Assembly (NCBI RefSeq): GCF_039542905.1
Contig: NZ_BAABIS010000001.1
Span: 7,254,001-7,318,000, forward strand
Direction: 5' to 3'
Length of the DNA: 64,000 nucleotides
DNA from: Kitasatospora terrestris
GTDB lineage: Bacteria; Actinomycetota; Actinomycetes; Streptomycetales; Streptomycetaceae
Position 1 is the stretch's first letter. Every line of letters starts with the position of its first letter. Below are positions 40,395 to 49,759 of the stretch, piece after piece. The notes under the pieces are model-generated. The model saw only the letters and a list, made by a program, of their open reading frames with translations, did no database searches and was not told the DNA's origin. A program made the position numbers and the translations under genes.

Positions 40395-41507
40395 TCAGCC
40401 GGGGTGCCCGGCAGCCGCAGGCAGGAGGCCGCGGGCGGTGAGGACGGGGAGCAGGCCCTCGCCGACCCGGTAGGCCTCCTCCAGGTGGGGCACGCCGGAG
40501 AGGATGAACTCGTCGACGCCCAGGCGGTGGTACTCCTCGATCCGGTCGGCGACCTCGGCGTGGCTGCCGACCAGGGCGGTTCCGGCGCCGCCGCGGACCA
40601 GGCCGAAGCCGGCCCACAGGTTCGGGTGGACCTCCAGGCGCCCGACCTCGCCGCCGTGCAGCTCGCGCATCCGCCGCTGGCCCTCCGACTCGCTCCGCGC
40701 CAGGGCCTCCTGGGTGGCGCGGATCCGTGCCGGGTCCATCCCGGCGAGCAGCCGGTCGGCCTCCGACCAGGCCTCGGCGGAGGTGTCGCGGGTGATGGTG
40801 TGCAGCCGGATGCCGAACCGCGGCCGACGCCCGTGCGCGGCGGCCAGCGTCCGGATCCGGTCGATCTTCTCCGCGACCCGGCCGGGGGGCTCGCCCCAGG
40901 TGAGGTACACGTCCGCGTGCCGGGCGGCGACCCGCTCGGCCGCCGCCGAGGAACCGCCGAAGTACACCTCCGGCACCGGGTCGGGCAGCCGTTTCAGCCG
41001 GGCCCCCTCGACCCGCAGGTGCGGGCCGTCGTGGTCGACCCGCTCGCCGCGCCACAGCCGCCCGGTCACCGACAGGAACTCGTCGGCGCGCGCGTAGCGC
41101 CCGTCCTTGTCGAGGAAGTCCCCGTACGCGCGCTGCTCCTCCGACTCGCCGCCGGTGACCACGTTGAGCGCCAGCCGTCCGCCGAAGAGGTTCTGGTACG
41201 TGGTCGCCATCTGGGCGGCCAGCGTCGGGGAGACCAGGCCGGGCCGGAACGCCACCAGAAAGGTGAGCCGCTCGGTCAGGCCGGTCAGCATCGCGGTGGT
41301 CAGCCAGGCGTCCTCGCACCACGGGCCGGTCGGGGTGAGCGCACCGGCGAAGCCGAGCTGTTCGGCCGCCCGCGCGATCTGCCCGAGGTGGCCGAGGGAC
41401 GGCGGCCGGTCGGAACCGGCCGTCCCCGGGGTCGAGCCGTGGCCTCCGCCGACCACCTGGCGGCTGTCACCGGTGGTCGGCAGGAACCAGTGCACGCTCA
41501 GCGCCAC
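40395..41507 (-). CDS. FMNH2-dependent alkanesulfonate monooxygenase-like enzyme (LLM family, SsuD type)
   Basis: A 370-residue luciferase-like monooxygenase with the SsuD layout (VALSVHWFLPTTGDSRQV; GALTPTGPWCEDAWLTTAML; FRPGLVSPTLAAQMATTYQN; GRLALNVVTGGESEEQRAYG; YFGGSSAAAERVAARHADVY; GEPPGRVAEKIDRIRTLA). Such enzymes cleave C-S bonds of sulfonates using reduced FMN and O2, releasing sulfite. The GTG start overlaps the flavin reductase stop by 10 nt, so oxygenase and flavin supply are co-translated. The exact substrate is unknown. Confidence 0.88.
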   Translation of the reverse strand: MALSVHWFLPTTGDSRQVVGGGHGSTPGTAGSDRPPSLGHLGQIARAAEQLGFAGALTPTGPWCEDAWLTTAMLTGLTERLTFLVAFRPGLVSPTLAAQMATTYQNLFGGRLALNVVTGGESEEQRAYGDFLDKDGRYARADEFLSVTGRLWRGERVDHDGPHLRVEGARLKRLPDPVPEVYFGGSSAAAERVAARHADVYLTWGEPPGRVAEKIDRIRTLAAAHGRRPRFGIRLHTITRDTSAEAWSEADRLLAGMDPARIRATQEALARSESEGQRRMRELHGGEVGRLEVHPNLWAGFGLVRGGAGTALVGSHAEVADRIEEYHRLGVDEFILSGVPHLEEAYRVGEGLLPVLTARGLLPAAAGHPG

Positions 41508-42022
41508 GGACCCTCCCCGGCGCCGGGCGCGAACCCGCCGAAACCGCCGTCGTGGTGCACCAGCGGCTCGCCGCCCTCGGCGTCCGCCGCCAGTACCTCG
41601 CCGACCACCAGCAGGTGGTCGCCGACCGGGTGCAGACCGACCCGGCGGGCCGTCAGGCGGGCGGCGGCGCCGTCCAGCAGCGGGGTGCCGTGCGGGCCCG
41701 CGGACCACGGGACGCCGGCGAACCGGTCGACGCCGCTGCGGGCGAAGGTCCGGGCCAGCTCCTCCTGCCCCCGGTGCAGGAGGTGCACGGTGAACGCGTC
41801 CGCCGCGCGTACCGCGGGCGCCGTGGACGCGGTGGTCGACAGGTAGAAGGAGACCAGGGCGGGTTCGAGGCTCACCGAGGTGAAGGAGGTGGCGGTCAGC
41901 CCGACCGGCCCGGCCGGGCCGGCGGCGGTGATCACCACCACGCCGGCGGCGTGCCGGCGCAGGGTGCGGCGGAGCAGCTCGGCCGGCGCGGTGGCGGGCG
42001 GCCGTTCGTCGACGGCGGTCAT
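41498..42022 (-). CDS. NAD(P)H:flavin reductase
   Basis: A 174-residue flavin-reductase-domain protein (LRRHAAGVVVITAAGPAGPV; LTATSFTSVSLEPALVSFYL; TFARSGVDRFAGVPW; LHPVGDHLLVVGEVL). It supplies reduced FMN to the two LLM monooxygenases of the operon. The ATG follows GGAAAGGA. It is directly coupled to the SsuD-like gene. Confidence 0.88.
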   Translation of the reverse strand: MTAVDERPPATAPAELLRRTLRRHAAGVVVITAAGPAGPVGLTATSFTSVSLEPALVSFYLSTTASTAPAVRAADAFTVHLLHRGQEELARTFARSGVDRFAGVPWSAGPHGTPLLDGAAARLTARRVGLHPVGDHLLVVGEVLAADAEGGEPLVHHDGGFGGFAPGAGEGPWR

Positions 42023-42221
42023 GGGCGGAGTCCTTTCCTCGGACGGACGGTGGGCCCCGGGGCCCGGCCCCCGGAGCGGAGGGCACGGCGGCGTGCGGCG
42101 GGCGTGACGGCGGGCGCGGCGGTCGACGGCCGGGGCACCGCGAAGGGGCGGCCGTGAGCGGCGCCGGCCGCGGGGCGGGTGCCTCCGGGCCGGGGCGGGC
42201 CCGAAGCGGCGGGCGTGGCGG

Positions 42222-43208
42222 TCAACGGACCGGGCCCTGCGCGGCGGTGGCCGCGAGCGGCACGAGCAGCGGGGCCGGTGCCTGCGGCTGCCGGTCGTGG
42301 CCGGCCCGCAGGGCCTCCAGCCACTGCACCGTGCGGGCGGCGACGCTGCGGTGCGCGGCGTCGTTGAACACGTCGTGGCGGCCGTCGGCGACCCCGACCG
42401 CGTCCACCGACGGCAGCCGCCGGGCCAGCGCCCGGAGGGCCTCCGCCGGCGCGACCTGGTCTGCCAGGCCGTGGAAAGCCAGGACGGGGACGGTCGGCCG
42501 GGCCGCCGCGGCGGCGGCGACGAGCTCGGCGGCCACCGGGTCGGACAGGGCTCCGGGTCGGAACTCCGGTGACCCGGAGAGCAGTCCGCGGTGCACCGGG
42601 CACGCGGTCCGCGCGGACAGCTCGTCGTCCGCCCAGTCCGGTGACGACCCGACGCCCGACGACCCGACGCCCGACGACCCGACGGCCGTGGCCGCCGAGC
42701 GGTCCGCGGCGTCCGGCCCGTCGAGCAGGGCCGGGGCGGGGGCCGGTGCCTCACTGCGCGGGGTCGGGAGGCCGGCGAGCAGCAGCCCGTCGGCCGGGAC
42801 GGCGGTGGCGGTGGCGAGGGCGAGCAGGGCGCCGGTGTCGGAGCCCGCCAGGACCACCGGGCCGCCGTGCCGCTCCCGTTCGTCGGCGGTCAGCACCGCC
42901 AGGTCGCGGCCCAGTCGCTCGATCCGCCGGTCGGACCAGGATGCCGGGGACGGGTCGGCTCCTGCTCCGTCGGCCGGGTCGACGTCCCACGCGGTGCGCG
43001 GGACGTCCACCGGACCGGCCGGGTGAGCGGTGACCGGGTCGGGGACCACCAGGCGGTAGCCGTCGAAGGCCAGCCGCCGCCCGAACCGGGCGTACACGCC
43101 GGGGTGTTCGCCGCGTCCGGGCAGCAGGACCACCGTGCCGCGGACGGCGGTGCCCTCGGCGGGCTCCCACCGCTCCTGGCGGAGCAGCTCGGGTGCGGGC
43201 GCGGTCAT
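42222..43208 (-). CDS. Alpha/beta hydrolase with Asp at the nucleophile position
   Basis: A 328-residue alpha/beta-hydrolase fold protein (TVVLLPGRGEHPGVYARFGR; PTVPVLAFHGLADQVAPAEA; DGRHDVFNDAAH). The nucleophile elbow reads LAGSDTGALLA, where relatives usually have GHSTG, so the catalytic Ser appears replaced by Asp, as in dehalogenases and epoxide hydrolases. A Gly/Ser repeat (VGSSGVGSSGVGSS) from a tandem DNA repeat lies in the cap region. The ATG overlaps the LLM gene stop (ATGA). It probably hydrolyses an ester or product from the monooxygenase steps. Confidence 0.75.
   Translation of the reverse strand: MTAPAPELLRQERWEPAEGTAVRGTVVLLPGRGEHPGVYARFGRRLAFDGYRLVVPDPVTAHPAGPVDVPRTAWDVDPADGAGADPSPASWSDRRIERLGRDLAVLTADERERHGGPVVLAGSDTGALLALATATAVPADGLLLAGLPTPRSEAPAPAPALLDGPDAADRSAATAVGSSGVGSSGVGSSPDWADDELSARTACPVHRGLLSGSPEFRPGALSDPVAAELVAAAAAARPTVPVLAFHGLADQVAPAEALRALARRLPSVDAVGVADGRHDVFNDAAHRSVAARTVQWLEALRAGHDRQPQAPAPLLVPLAATAAQGPVR
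42643..42687. repeat. Three tandem 15-bp repeats inside the hydrolase gene
   Basis: The unit is GACGACCCGACGCCC, twice perfect and a third time with one change. It encodes the GVGSS repeat in the cap region, and expansion or contraction would keep the frame. Confidence 0.8.
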
Positions 43209-44344
43209 CGGGCGCCCGCCCCGGCCGGCACGGCGGTGGCGGCAGCGGCGGCGTCGCGGCGGGCGACCTCCGCGCGGACCAGCGGCAGCAGCTCGCGGCC
43301 GTAGTCCAGCGCGTCGTCCAGCGGGTCGTAGCCGCGGATCAGCAGCGTGGTCGCGCCGATGTCCACGTAGTCCAGCAGGGCCTGTGCCACCGTCTCCGGG
43401 GAGCCGACCAGCGCGGTCGAGTTGCCTGCCGCGCCGGTGGCCCTGGCGGTGGCGGTCCACAGGGCGCGGTCGTGCCGGTCGCCCTTGGCGGCGGCGGCCA
43501 GCAGCCGCTGCGAGCCGACGTTCTGCGGCGTGGCGCCGGGACCGACCGGCAGCACGGCGCGCCGTCCGCCGAACGCGTCGCCGCGCCGCTCGATGGTGCC
43601 GAGGATGCCCTGCGCCCGCTCCCAGGCCTCCTCGTCGGTGCGGCCGAGGATCGGCCGGAAGGAGACGCTGATGCCCGGGGCGGTGTCGCGTCCGGCGGCC
43701 TCCGCGGCGGCCCGGACCCGGGCGATCTGCTCGGCGGTCTCGGCCAGCGGCTCGCCCCACAGCGCGAAGGTGTCGGCGTGCTTGCCGCCCACCCGGTACG
43801 CGGCCTCCGAGGAGCCGCCGAAGTACAGCGGGATGCGCGGCTGCTGGACGGGCCGGACCTCGGAGTGGAAGTCCGCCAGCCGGTAGTAGGGGCCGTCGTG
43901 GTCGAACGGCGCGTCCTCGGTCCACGCCTTCTTCACCACCGTCAGGTAGTCGTCGGTGCGGGCGTAGCGCTCGTCCTTGCTCAGGTAGTCGCCGTCGCGG
44001 CGCTGCTCGGCGTCGTGGCCGCCGGTGATGATGTGGACGGCGACCCGGCCGCCGGAGAACTGGTCGAGGGTGGCGAAGGTGCGGGCGGCGACGGTCGGCG
44101 CGAGGAAGCCGGGGCGGTGGGCGACCAGCAGGCCGAGCCGCTCGGTGTTCGCGGCGGCGAACGCCGCGACCTGGTTCGGGTCGGGGCTCGCCGAGGACTG
44201 GGCGATCAGGATCCGGTCGAAGCCGGCCTGCTCGTGCGCCCGGGCGAAGCGGCGGGTGTAGTCGACGTCCACCACCGGACCGGTGGCCGGGCGGGTCTCG
44301 GAGACGTCGTGGGTGGAGATCATGCCGATGATTTCGACGGGCAC
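43205..44344 (-). CDS. LLM-class flavin monooxygenase (second copy)
   Basis: A 379-residue luciferase-like monooxygenase (VEIIGMISTHDVSETRPATG; ILIAQSSASPDPNQVAAFAA; LLVAHRPGFLAPTVAARTFA; GGRVAVHIITGGHDAEQRRD; LYFGGSSEAAYRVGGKHADT). It differs clearly from the SsuD-like gene and resembles monooxygenases that act on other organosulfur compounds in such operons. GTG start with GAGG 8 nt upstream. The ATGA overlap with the hydrolase gene suggests consecutive steps. Confidence 0.87.
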   Translation of the reverse strand: MPVEIIGMISTHDVSETRPATGPVVDVDYTRRFARAHEQAGFDRILIAQSSASPDPNQVAAFAAANTERLGLLVAHRPGFLAPTVAARTFATLDQFSGGRVAVHIITGGHDAEQRRDGDYLSKDERYARTDDYLTVVKKAWTEDAPFDHDGPYYRLADFHSEVRPVQQPRIPLYFGGSSEAAYRVGGKHADTFALWGEPLAETAEQIARVRAAAEAAGRDTAPGISVSFRPILGRTDEEAWERAQGILGTIERRGDAFGGRRAVLPVGPGATPQNVGSQRLLAAAAKGDRHDRALWTATARATGAAGNSTALVGSPETVAQALLDYVDIGATTLLIRGYDPLDDALDYGRELLPLVRAEVARRDAAAAATAVPAGAGAR

Positions 44345-44397
44345 GGTGGTTTCCTCACGTGATCGGGACGGGAACTGCCGGGAGAGGTGACGGGAGG

Positions 44398-45576
44398 TCA
44401 GGCGACCGGTCGGGACCGGTCGAGGGCGGTGCGGCCCGCGGTGAGCAGCACCGAGTCGTCCTGCGGGGTGTGGACGCGGGCGCACAGCACGTTCCGCAGG
44501 TGGCGTTCGAGCGGGTTGCGGCGGGCCAGGCCGTGGTTGCCGACCAGGGCCACGGCCTGCTGGACGGCGTCGATCGCGGCCCGGGTGGCGAGCACCTTCG
44601 CGCCGCCGGCCTCGTCGGCGGCGCCGGGCTCCCCGGCGTCGACGGCCGCGGCGAGGGCGGCCACCAGCCGGTTCGCCCCGGCCAGCGCCACCTCGATCTC
44701 GCCGACCGCGGACTGGAAGCGGGCCAGCGTGGCGAGCGGCGCGCCGAGCGCGCTCGGGGTCCGCTCGTGCAGGAAGCCGAGCAGCCAGTCGCGGGCGGCG
44801 TCCGCGACGCCCAGGTACAGCGCGGCCAGGCCGAGGCTGTTCCAGACGCCGCCGACCGGGTCGCGCCCGCCGTCGACGCCCGGGTGGGACAGGCCGGCGA
44901 CGTGGTCCGCCGGCACCGGGACGTCGGTGAACAGCACGTCGTCGCTGCGCGAGGCGCGCAGGCCGAGGTGGTCCCAGACCGGTTCGACGGCGAGGCCCGG
45001 ACTGCCCGCGCGGACCAGGAACGAACCCACCCGCGGCCGGTCCTCGTCGGTGACGGCCCAGACCAGCAGCCAGTCCAGCAGGTACGCGCCGGTCGAGTAG
45101 ATCTTGCGGCCGGTCAGCCGCCAGCCGCCGTCGGGCGCCCGGCGCGCGGTCGTCGCGGGCAGGCCGCCGCGGACCGGGCTGCCCAGGTCGGGCTCCACCC
45201 GCAGCGCGTTGACCAGGACCGGACGGCGCGCGGACTCGGTGAGCAGTTCGCCCAGCGGGCCCGCCGGCCAGGACGGTGTCCGCGCCTCGGCGGCGTGGGT
45301 GAACAGCGTCATCGCGGTGACCAGCGCCACCGCCGGGTCGCCCGCGCCCAGGGCCCGCAGGATCCGTACGGTGTCCGCCAGCCCGGCCTGCGGTCCGCCG
45401 TGCCGGGCGGCCACGGTCGCCGTCAACAGGCCTGCCTCGTGGACGAGTTCGAAGTCCCGCAGGGGGAGTTCGGCGTCCCGGTCGTGGGTGGCGGCGCAGG
45501 CGGCCAGGGCGCGGGTGAGCTCGGGCAGGCGGTCCAGGGCCGGTGCGGGGAAGGTCGGTGGGGCGGTGGTGGTCAT
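44398..45576 (-). CDS. Acyl-CoA dehydrogenase-family monooxygenase (SfnB/DszC-like)
   Basis: This 392-residue flavoprotein has an acyl-CoA dehydrogenase fold (LLTATVAARHGGPQAGLADT; GGWRLTGRKIYSTGAYLLDW; LGLRASRSDDVLFTDVPVPA; AVALVGNHGLARRNPLERHL). Members in sulfur operons, such as SfnB and DszC, work as FMNH2-dependent oxygenases instead of dehydrogenases. The setting beside two LLM enzymes and a flavin reductase favours that role. It is located 53 bases upstream of the second LLM gene. Confidence 0.82.
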   Translation of the reverse strand: MTTTAPPTFPAPALDRLPELTRALAACAATHDRDAELPLRDFELVHEAGLLTATVAARHGGPQAGLADTVRILRALGAGDPAVALVTAMTLFTHAAEARTPSWPAGPLGELLTESARRPVLVNALRVEPDLGSPVRGGLPATTARRAPDGGWRLTGRKIYSTGAYLLDWLLVWAVTDEDRPRVGSFLVRAGSPGLAVEPVWDHLGLRASRSDDVLFTDVPVPADHVAGLSHPGVDGGRDPVGGVWNSLGLAALYLGVADAARDWLLGFLHERTPSALGAPLATLARFQSAVGEIEVALAGANRLVAALAAAVDAGEPGAADEAGGAKVLATRAAIDAVQQAVALVGNHGLARRNPLERHLRNVLCARVHTPQDDSVLLTAGRTALDRSRPVA

Positions 45577-45728
45577 CGGTCGGCCTCCGGGACGGGGGTC
45601 GGTGCGCGGATCGGGAGCTCGGGTGCTCGGGCGGTGGGCAGGCGGCGGGTAGGCAGGAGGGGCCGCAGGCGGGCGGGCCGCCCGTACGGCGGTGGGGCCG
45701 GTCGGTGGCCGCGGGACCTGACGGATCG

Positions 45729-46709
45729 TCAGGCGGCGAGCCGGGTACGCCAGTCGGGCGCGTGGTGGCAGGCCGCGGCGCGGTCGGCGGCGGGCGTACG
45801 AAACTCCGGTCGAGGCGCGCACGCGGCGTCGGCGAACGGGCAGCGATGGGCGAAGGCGCATCCGGAGGCGGCCGGCGGCCGGGTGGCGGCGGAGCGCAGG
45901 ACGGCCAGTTCGGCGTGCCGTGCCGGGCCGCCGCCGGGTGCGGAGGCGGCGAGCAGCGCGGTGTACGGGTGCAGCGGGCTGCGCAGCACGGCGTCGGTCG
46001 GCCCGCTCTCCACGACCCGGCCCCGGTACAGCACGGCGAGCCGGTCGGCGACGCCGGCGAGCGAGTCCAGGTCGTGCGAGATCAGGACGACGGCGAGGCC
46101 GAGTTCGCCGCGCAGCTCGTCGAGCAGCCGCAGCACGTGGTTGCGGCTGGAGGCGTCCAATGCGGACACCGGTTCGTCGGCGAGCAGCAGCCGGGGACGG
46201 GTGACGATCGCCCGCGCCAGGGCGACCCGCTGGCGCTGGCCGCCGGAGAGCTGGGCGGGCCGGCGGTCGGCGAGGGCGTGGTCGAGGCCGACCAGGTCGA
46301 GCGCGGCGAGCACCCGGTGGCGGCGCTCCTCGACGGGCACCCCGGTGATGGCGAGCGGCTGGCCGACCAGCCGGAGGACGGTCAGGTCGGGGTCCAGGGA
46401 GCGCAGCGGGTCCTGGAACATGTACTGGACCGTTCCGGCCCGGCGGGCGTCCCGCAGGGCCCGGCCGCGCAGGGCGGTCCGGTCGAGGCCGTCGACGGTG
46501 ATGCGCCCGGCGGCGACGGGGGCGAGTCCGACGACGGCCCGCGCCAGGGTGGTCTTCCCGGAGCCGGTCTCGCCGATCACCCCCAGGACCTCCCCGGCCC
46601 GCACCGCCAGGTCGACCCCGTCGAGCACCGGAGTCCCCGGTTCGAACGCGACCCGCAGGTCGCGCACGTCGAGCAGCGGATCCTCGGGAGCGGCGACGGA
46701 CGTGGTCAT
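45729..46709 (-). CDS. ABC transporter ATP-binding protein, OppF/DppF type
   Basis: A 326-residue nucleotide-binding subunit of the peptide/nickel transporter class. Walker A GETGSGKTTLA, signature LSGGQRQRVALARAI, Walker B LLLADEPVSALD, switch His in LISHDL, plus the oligopeptide-type C-terminal Cys motif (FAHRCPFADAACAPRP). It pairs with the OppD-type gene upstream and powers uptake through the two permeases. Confidence 0.93.
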   Translation of the reverse strand: MTTSVAAPEDPLLDVRDLRVAFEPGTPVLDGVDLAVRAGEVLGVIGETGSGKTTLARAVVGLAPVAAGRITVDGLDRTALRGRALRDARRAGTVQYMFQDPLRSLDPDLTVLRLVGQPLAITGVPVEERRHRVLAALDLVGLDHALADRRPAQLSGGQRQRVALARAIVTRPRLLLADEPVSALDASSRNHVLRLLDELRGELGLAVVLISHDLDSLAGVADRLAVLYRGRVVESGPTDAVLRSPLHPYTALLAASAPGGGPARHAELAVLRSAATRPPAASGCAFAHRCPFADAACAPRPEFRTPAADRAAACHHAPDWRTRLAA

Positions 46710-46741
46710 GGTCTTCTCCCTCCAGCAGGGTTGACGGTTCG

Positions 46742-47833
46742 TCAGGTGGTGGCCGGGCGCTCGGGCCCGAGGGTGAGCTCGTCCGCGCGGCGGCAGCGGA
46801 CCGCGCGGCCTTCGCCGCGGGGGAGCAGGGCGACGGGGGCGCCGGTGCACGCCTCGGCGGCGTACTCGCAGCGCGGTGCGAACCGGCAGCCGGTGGGGGC
46901 CTCGCCCGGCGCCGGCGGGTGGCCGGGGATGACCGGCAGGGGGCCACGGCGGTGGTCGCCGAGCCCGGCGACCGCCAGCAGCGCCTCGGTGTACGGGTGG
47001 GCGGGGGAGGCGACGACCTCGGCGGTGGGGCCGTCCTCGACGACCTCGCCGGCGTAGAACACCAGCAGGCGGTCGGTGACTTCGGCGACCACGGCCAGGT
47101 CGTGGCTGACCAGCAGCAGGCCGAGGCCGCGCTCGGTGCGCAGCCGTGCCAGCAGGTCGAGCACCTCGGCCTGGACGACGGTGTCCAGCGCGGTGGTGGC
47201 CTCGTCGGCCACCAGCAGGTCCGGGTCGCCGCCGACCGCGATCGCGATCAGGACCCGCTGCAGCATGCCGCCGGACAGCTCGTGCGGGTAGCGGTCGTAC
47301 ACCGCCTCCGGGTCGCGCAGCCCGACCGAGTCGAAGAGCTCGACGGCCCGGCGGCGGGCCTCGGTCCGGTTCAGGCCGCCGTGCGCCCGCAGCGGTTCGG
47401 CGAGCTGCCGTCCCACGGTGAGCGACGGGTTGAGGTACGAGCCCGGGTCCTGGAAGACCGCGCCGAGCCGGCTGCCGCGCAGCCGCTGCCAGCCGGGCCC
47501 GTCCAGGCCGAGCAGATCGGTGCCGCCGAGGTCGAGCGTGTCGGCGGTGGCGGACACGCCGGCCGCGGGCAGGCCGAGGACGGCGCGGCAGGTCAGCGTC
47601 TTGCCGCTGCCGGACTCGCCGACCAGCCCCACGGCTTCCCCGGCGCGGACGGTGAAGGACACCTCCCGCACCGCCTCGGTCCGGCCCCGGCCGACGGTGA
47701 CCCGCAGACCCTCGACCTCCAGCACGGGCCGCCCGGGTACGGGTTGTCCGGATACGGGGCCTCCGGGTACGGGGCGTTCGGCCGCGGCGGCGGGCCGGGT
47801 GTCCAGGTCAGGCGTGGACGTGGTGGCGCTCAT
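46742..47833 (-). CDS. ABC transporter ATP-binding protein, OppD/DppD type
   Basis: A 363-residue nucleotide-binding subunit: Walker A GESGSGKTLTC, signature LSGGMLQRVLIAIAV, Walker B LLVADEATTALD, LVSHDL and the C-terminal Cys region (CRFAPRCEYAAEAC). The N-terminus carries a Pro/Gly/Val repeat (PVPGGPVSGQPVPGRPV) of unclear role. It overlaps the permease gene upstream by 26 bases. Confidence 0.93.
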   Translation of the reverse strand: MSATTSTPDLDTRPAAAAERPVPGGPVSGQPVPGRPVLEVEGLRVTVGRGRTEAVREVSFTVRAGEAVGLVGESGSGKTLTCRAVLGLPAAGVSATADTLDLGGTDLLGLDGPGWQRLRGSRLGAVFQDPGSYLNPSLTVGRQLAEPLRAHGGLNRTEARRRAVELFDSVGLRDPEAVYDRYPHELSGGMLQRVLIAIAVGGDPDLLVADEATTALDTVVQAEVLDLLARLRTERGLGLLLVSHDLAVVAEVTDRLLVFYAGEVVEDGPTAEVVASPAHPYTEALLAVAGLGDHRRGPLPVIPGHPPAPGEAPTGCRFAPRCEYAAEACTGAPVALLPRGEGRAVRCRRADELTLGPERPATT

Positions 47834-48728
47834 GGCTCTCCTCCCTCTCCGTCGTCTTTCGCAGGGCTGACGGCCCGTCGGCGGGGCGCTCGGACCCGCG
47901 GCCCCCGGCGGGGTCGGCGCTTCCGGCGGGGTCGGCGTCCTGGAGGGCGTCGGCCAGCAGGTTGAGTGCGCCGACCGTCAGCATGATCAGCGCGGCGGGC
48001 AGGGCGGGTGCCCACGGCTGCTGGGCGAGGAAGCCCAGGTCGCCGGCGAGCATGCCGCCCCAGGTCGGCGCGGGCGGTTGGACGCCGATGCCGAGGAAGG
48101 TCAGCGAGGCGACCGTGAGCAGGCTGGTGGCCAGCGCGTGCGCGGCCGTGACCGCCACGGTCGGCAGCACCTTGCGCCACACGTGGGTGCGCAGCACCGT
48201 CAGCCGTCCCGCACCCATCAGTTCGGCGGCCTCGACGTACTGGGCGCGGTCCAGGCCGAGCGCCGCCGCCCGGGCCACCCGGAAGAACAGCGGGGCGAGC
48301 AGCACGCCGAGCGCCAGCATCGCCTGGTGCAGGCCGTTGCCGAGGACGCCGACCGCGGCGATCGCGAACAGCGCGAACGGCAGGGTCATCAGGGCGTCCA
48401 CCGCGCGCAGCGACAGCCAGGCGAGCGGGGCCGAGAAGCGCACCGAGGCCAGCCCGGGCAGGACGCCCAGCAGCAGCGCCGCGCCGACCGCCTCCACCGC
48501 TGCCGCCACCGAGAGGCCGGTGCCGGCCAGCAGCCTGCTCAGCACGTCCCGGCCCAGGTAGTCGGTGCCCAGCAGGTGCTCGGCGCTCGGGCCCCGGAGC
48601 AGCTGGGCGGTGTCCTGCGCGAGCGGGTCGAGCGGGGCGAGCCGGCCGCCGAGGACGGCCAGCAGCGCGACCGCGGCCAGCACCGCGAGCGAGAGGGCCA
48701 CCACCGGGCGGCGCAGCACGGCCCTCAC
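47808..48728 (-). CDS. ABC transporter permease, OppC/DppC type
   Basis: A 306-residue inner-membrane permease with the OppC signature (HLLGTDYLGRDVLSRLLAGT), the EAA loop (YVEAAELMGAGRLTVLRTHV) and SLTFLGIGVQPPAPTWGGML. Five to six membrane helices. The GTG start overlaps the OppB-type stop (GTGA). It forms the channel with the next subunit. Confidence 0.93.
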   Translation of the reverse strand: MRAVLRRPVVALSLAVLAAVALLAVLGGRLAPLDPLAQDTAQLLRGPSAEHLLGTDYLGRDVLSRLLAGTGLSVAAAVEAVGAALLLGVLPGLASVRFSAPLAWLSLRAVDALMTLPFALFAIAAVGVLGNGLHQAMLALGVLLAPLFFRVARAAALGLDRAQYVEAAELMGAGRLTVLRTHVWRKVLPTVAVTAAHALATSLLTVASLTFLGIGVQPPAPTWGGMLAGDLGFLAQQPWAPALPAALIMLTVGALNLLADALQDADPAGSADPAGGRGSERPADGPSALRKTTEREESHERHHVHA

Positions 48729-49759
48729 CGCGCACCCGCCGGGGACGGCGCCCTGCGGGCGGCGGGGTTGAGGGCGAGCAGCCCGGCGTCCACGGCCAGG
48801 TTGGCGACCAGCACCACCGCGACCGTCACCAGCAGGGTGCCCTGGATCACCGGGACGTCGTGCTGTTCGGCGGCGCGCAGCGACAGCTGGGCGATCCCCG
48901 GCAGGTTGAAGATCCGTTCGGTGACCACGGCGCCGCCGATCAGCATCGGCACGCTCATCCCGAGCACGGTGACCGCCGGCCCCGCCGCGTTGCGCAGCAC
49001 GTGCCCGAAGAGCACCCGCCGCCGGGACAGGCCGCGCATCACCGCGCCGGTCGCGTAGTTCTCCCGCAGCGCGCCGACCAGCGAGGTGCGCAGCTGCCGG
49101 GCGATGCCCGCCGCCGCGTCCAGGCTCAGGGCCAGCGCCGGGAGCAGCGCGTACCGCAGCCATTCGGCCGGATCCTGGTCGAGCGGCACGTAGCCGCCGG
49201 ACGGCAGCAGCCGCAACTGCACGGCGACCAGGGTGATCAGGCCGATCGCGACCACGAACGCGGGCAGCGTGCCCAGCAGCGTGCACAGGGCGGTGACCAC
49301 CCGGTCCAGGCGCCCGCCGGGGCGCAGCGCGGCGGCGATGCCCGCCGCCGAGCCGAGCAGGACGGCGAACAGCAGAGCCAGCCCGGCCATCGACAGGTCG
49401 ACCGGCAGGGCGGCCGTGATCGAGTCCGTCACCGGCAGGGTGGTGAACCAGGACCGGCCGAGGTCGCCCTGGACGGCGTGGCCCAGCCAGCTGCCGAACT
49501 GCGCCCACAGCGGCCGGTCCAGGCCGAACTCGTGGTCCAGCCGGGCGATGTCGGCCGGCGTCGCGGTCTCGCCGAGCACCGCGGCCGCCGGGTTGGCGTC
49601 GGAGACCGCGCCGAGCCCGAAGGTCAGCACGGACGACAGCAGGAACACCGTGACGGCCGACGCCAGCACCCGCCCGGCCGACCGGGGCGTCCGCACCGCG
49701 CGGCGGGCCACCCACCCCGCGGCCCGCCCGGCCGGTACGGGGAGCGCCGCCCCGCTCAT
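48725..49759 (-). CDS. ABC transporter permease, OppB/DppB type
   Basis: A 344-residue permease (VTVFLLSSVLTFGLGAVSDA; LDHEFGLDRPLWAQFGSWLG; QGDLGRSWFTTLPV; LRTSLVGALRENYATGAVMR). Six membrane helices. Its ATG overlaps the stop of the binding-protein gene (ATGA). Confidence 0.93.
   Translation of the reverse strand: MSGAALPVPAGRAAGWVARRAVRTPRSAGRVLASAVTVFLLSSVLTFGLGAVSDANPAAAVLGETATPADIARLDHEFGLDRPLWAQFGSWLGHAVQGDLGRSWFTTLPVTDSITAALPVDLSMAGLALLFAVLLGSAAGIAAALRPGGRLDRVVTALCTLLGTLPAFVVAIGLITLVAVQLRLLPSGGYVPLDQDPAEWLRYALLPALALSLDAAAGIARQLRTSLVGALRENYATGAVMRGLSRRRVLFGHVLRNAAGPAVTVLGMSVPMLIGGAVVTERIFNLPGIAQLSLRAAEQHDVPVIQGTLLVTVAVVLVANLAVDAGLLALNPAARRAPSPAGAR

Noticed and set aside
42643..42687. 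Tandem repeats as a CRISPR array
   Set aside because: Units are contiguous without spacers and lie in frame inside a coding gene. No CRISPR array or cas gene was found in the window.
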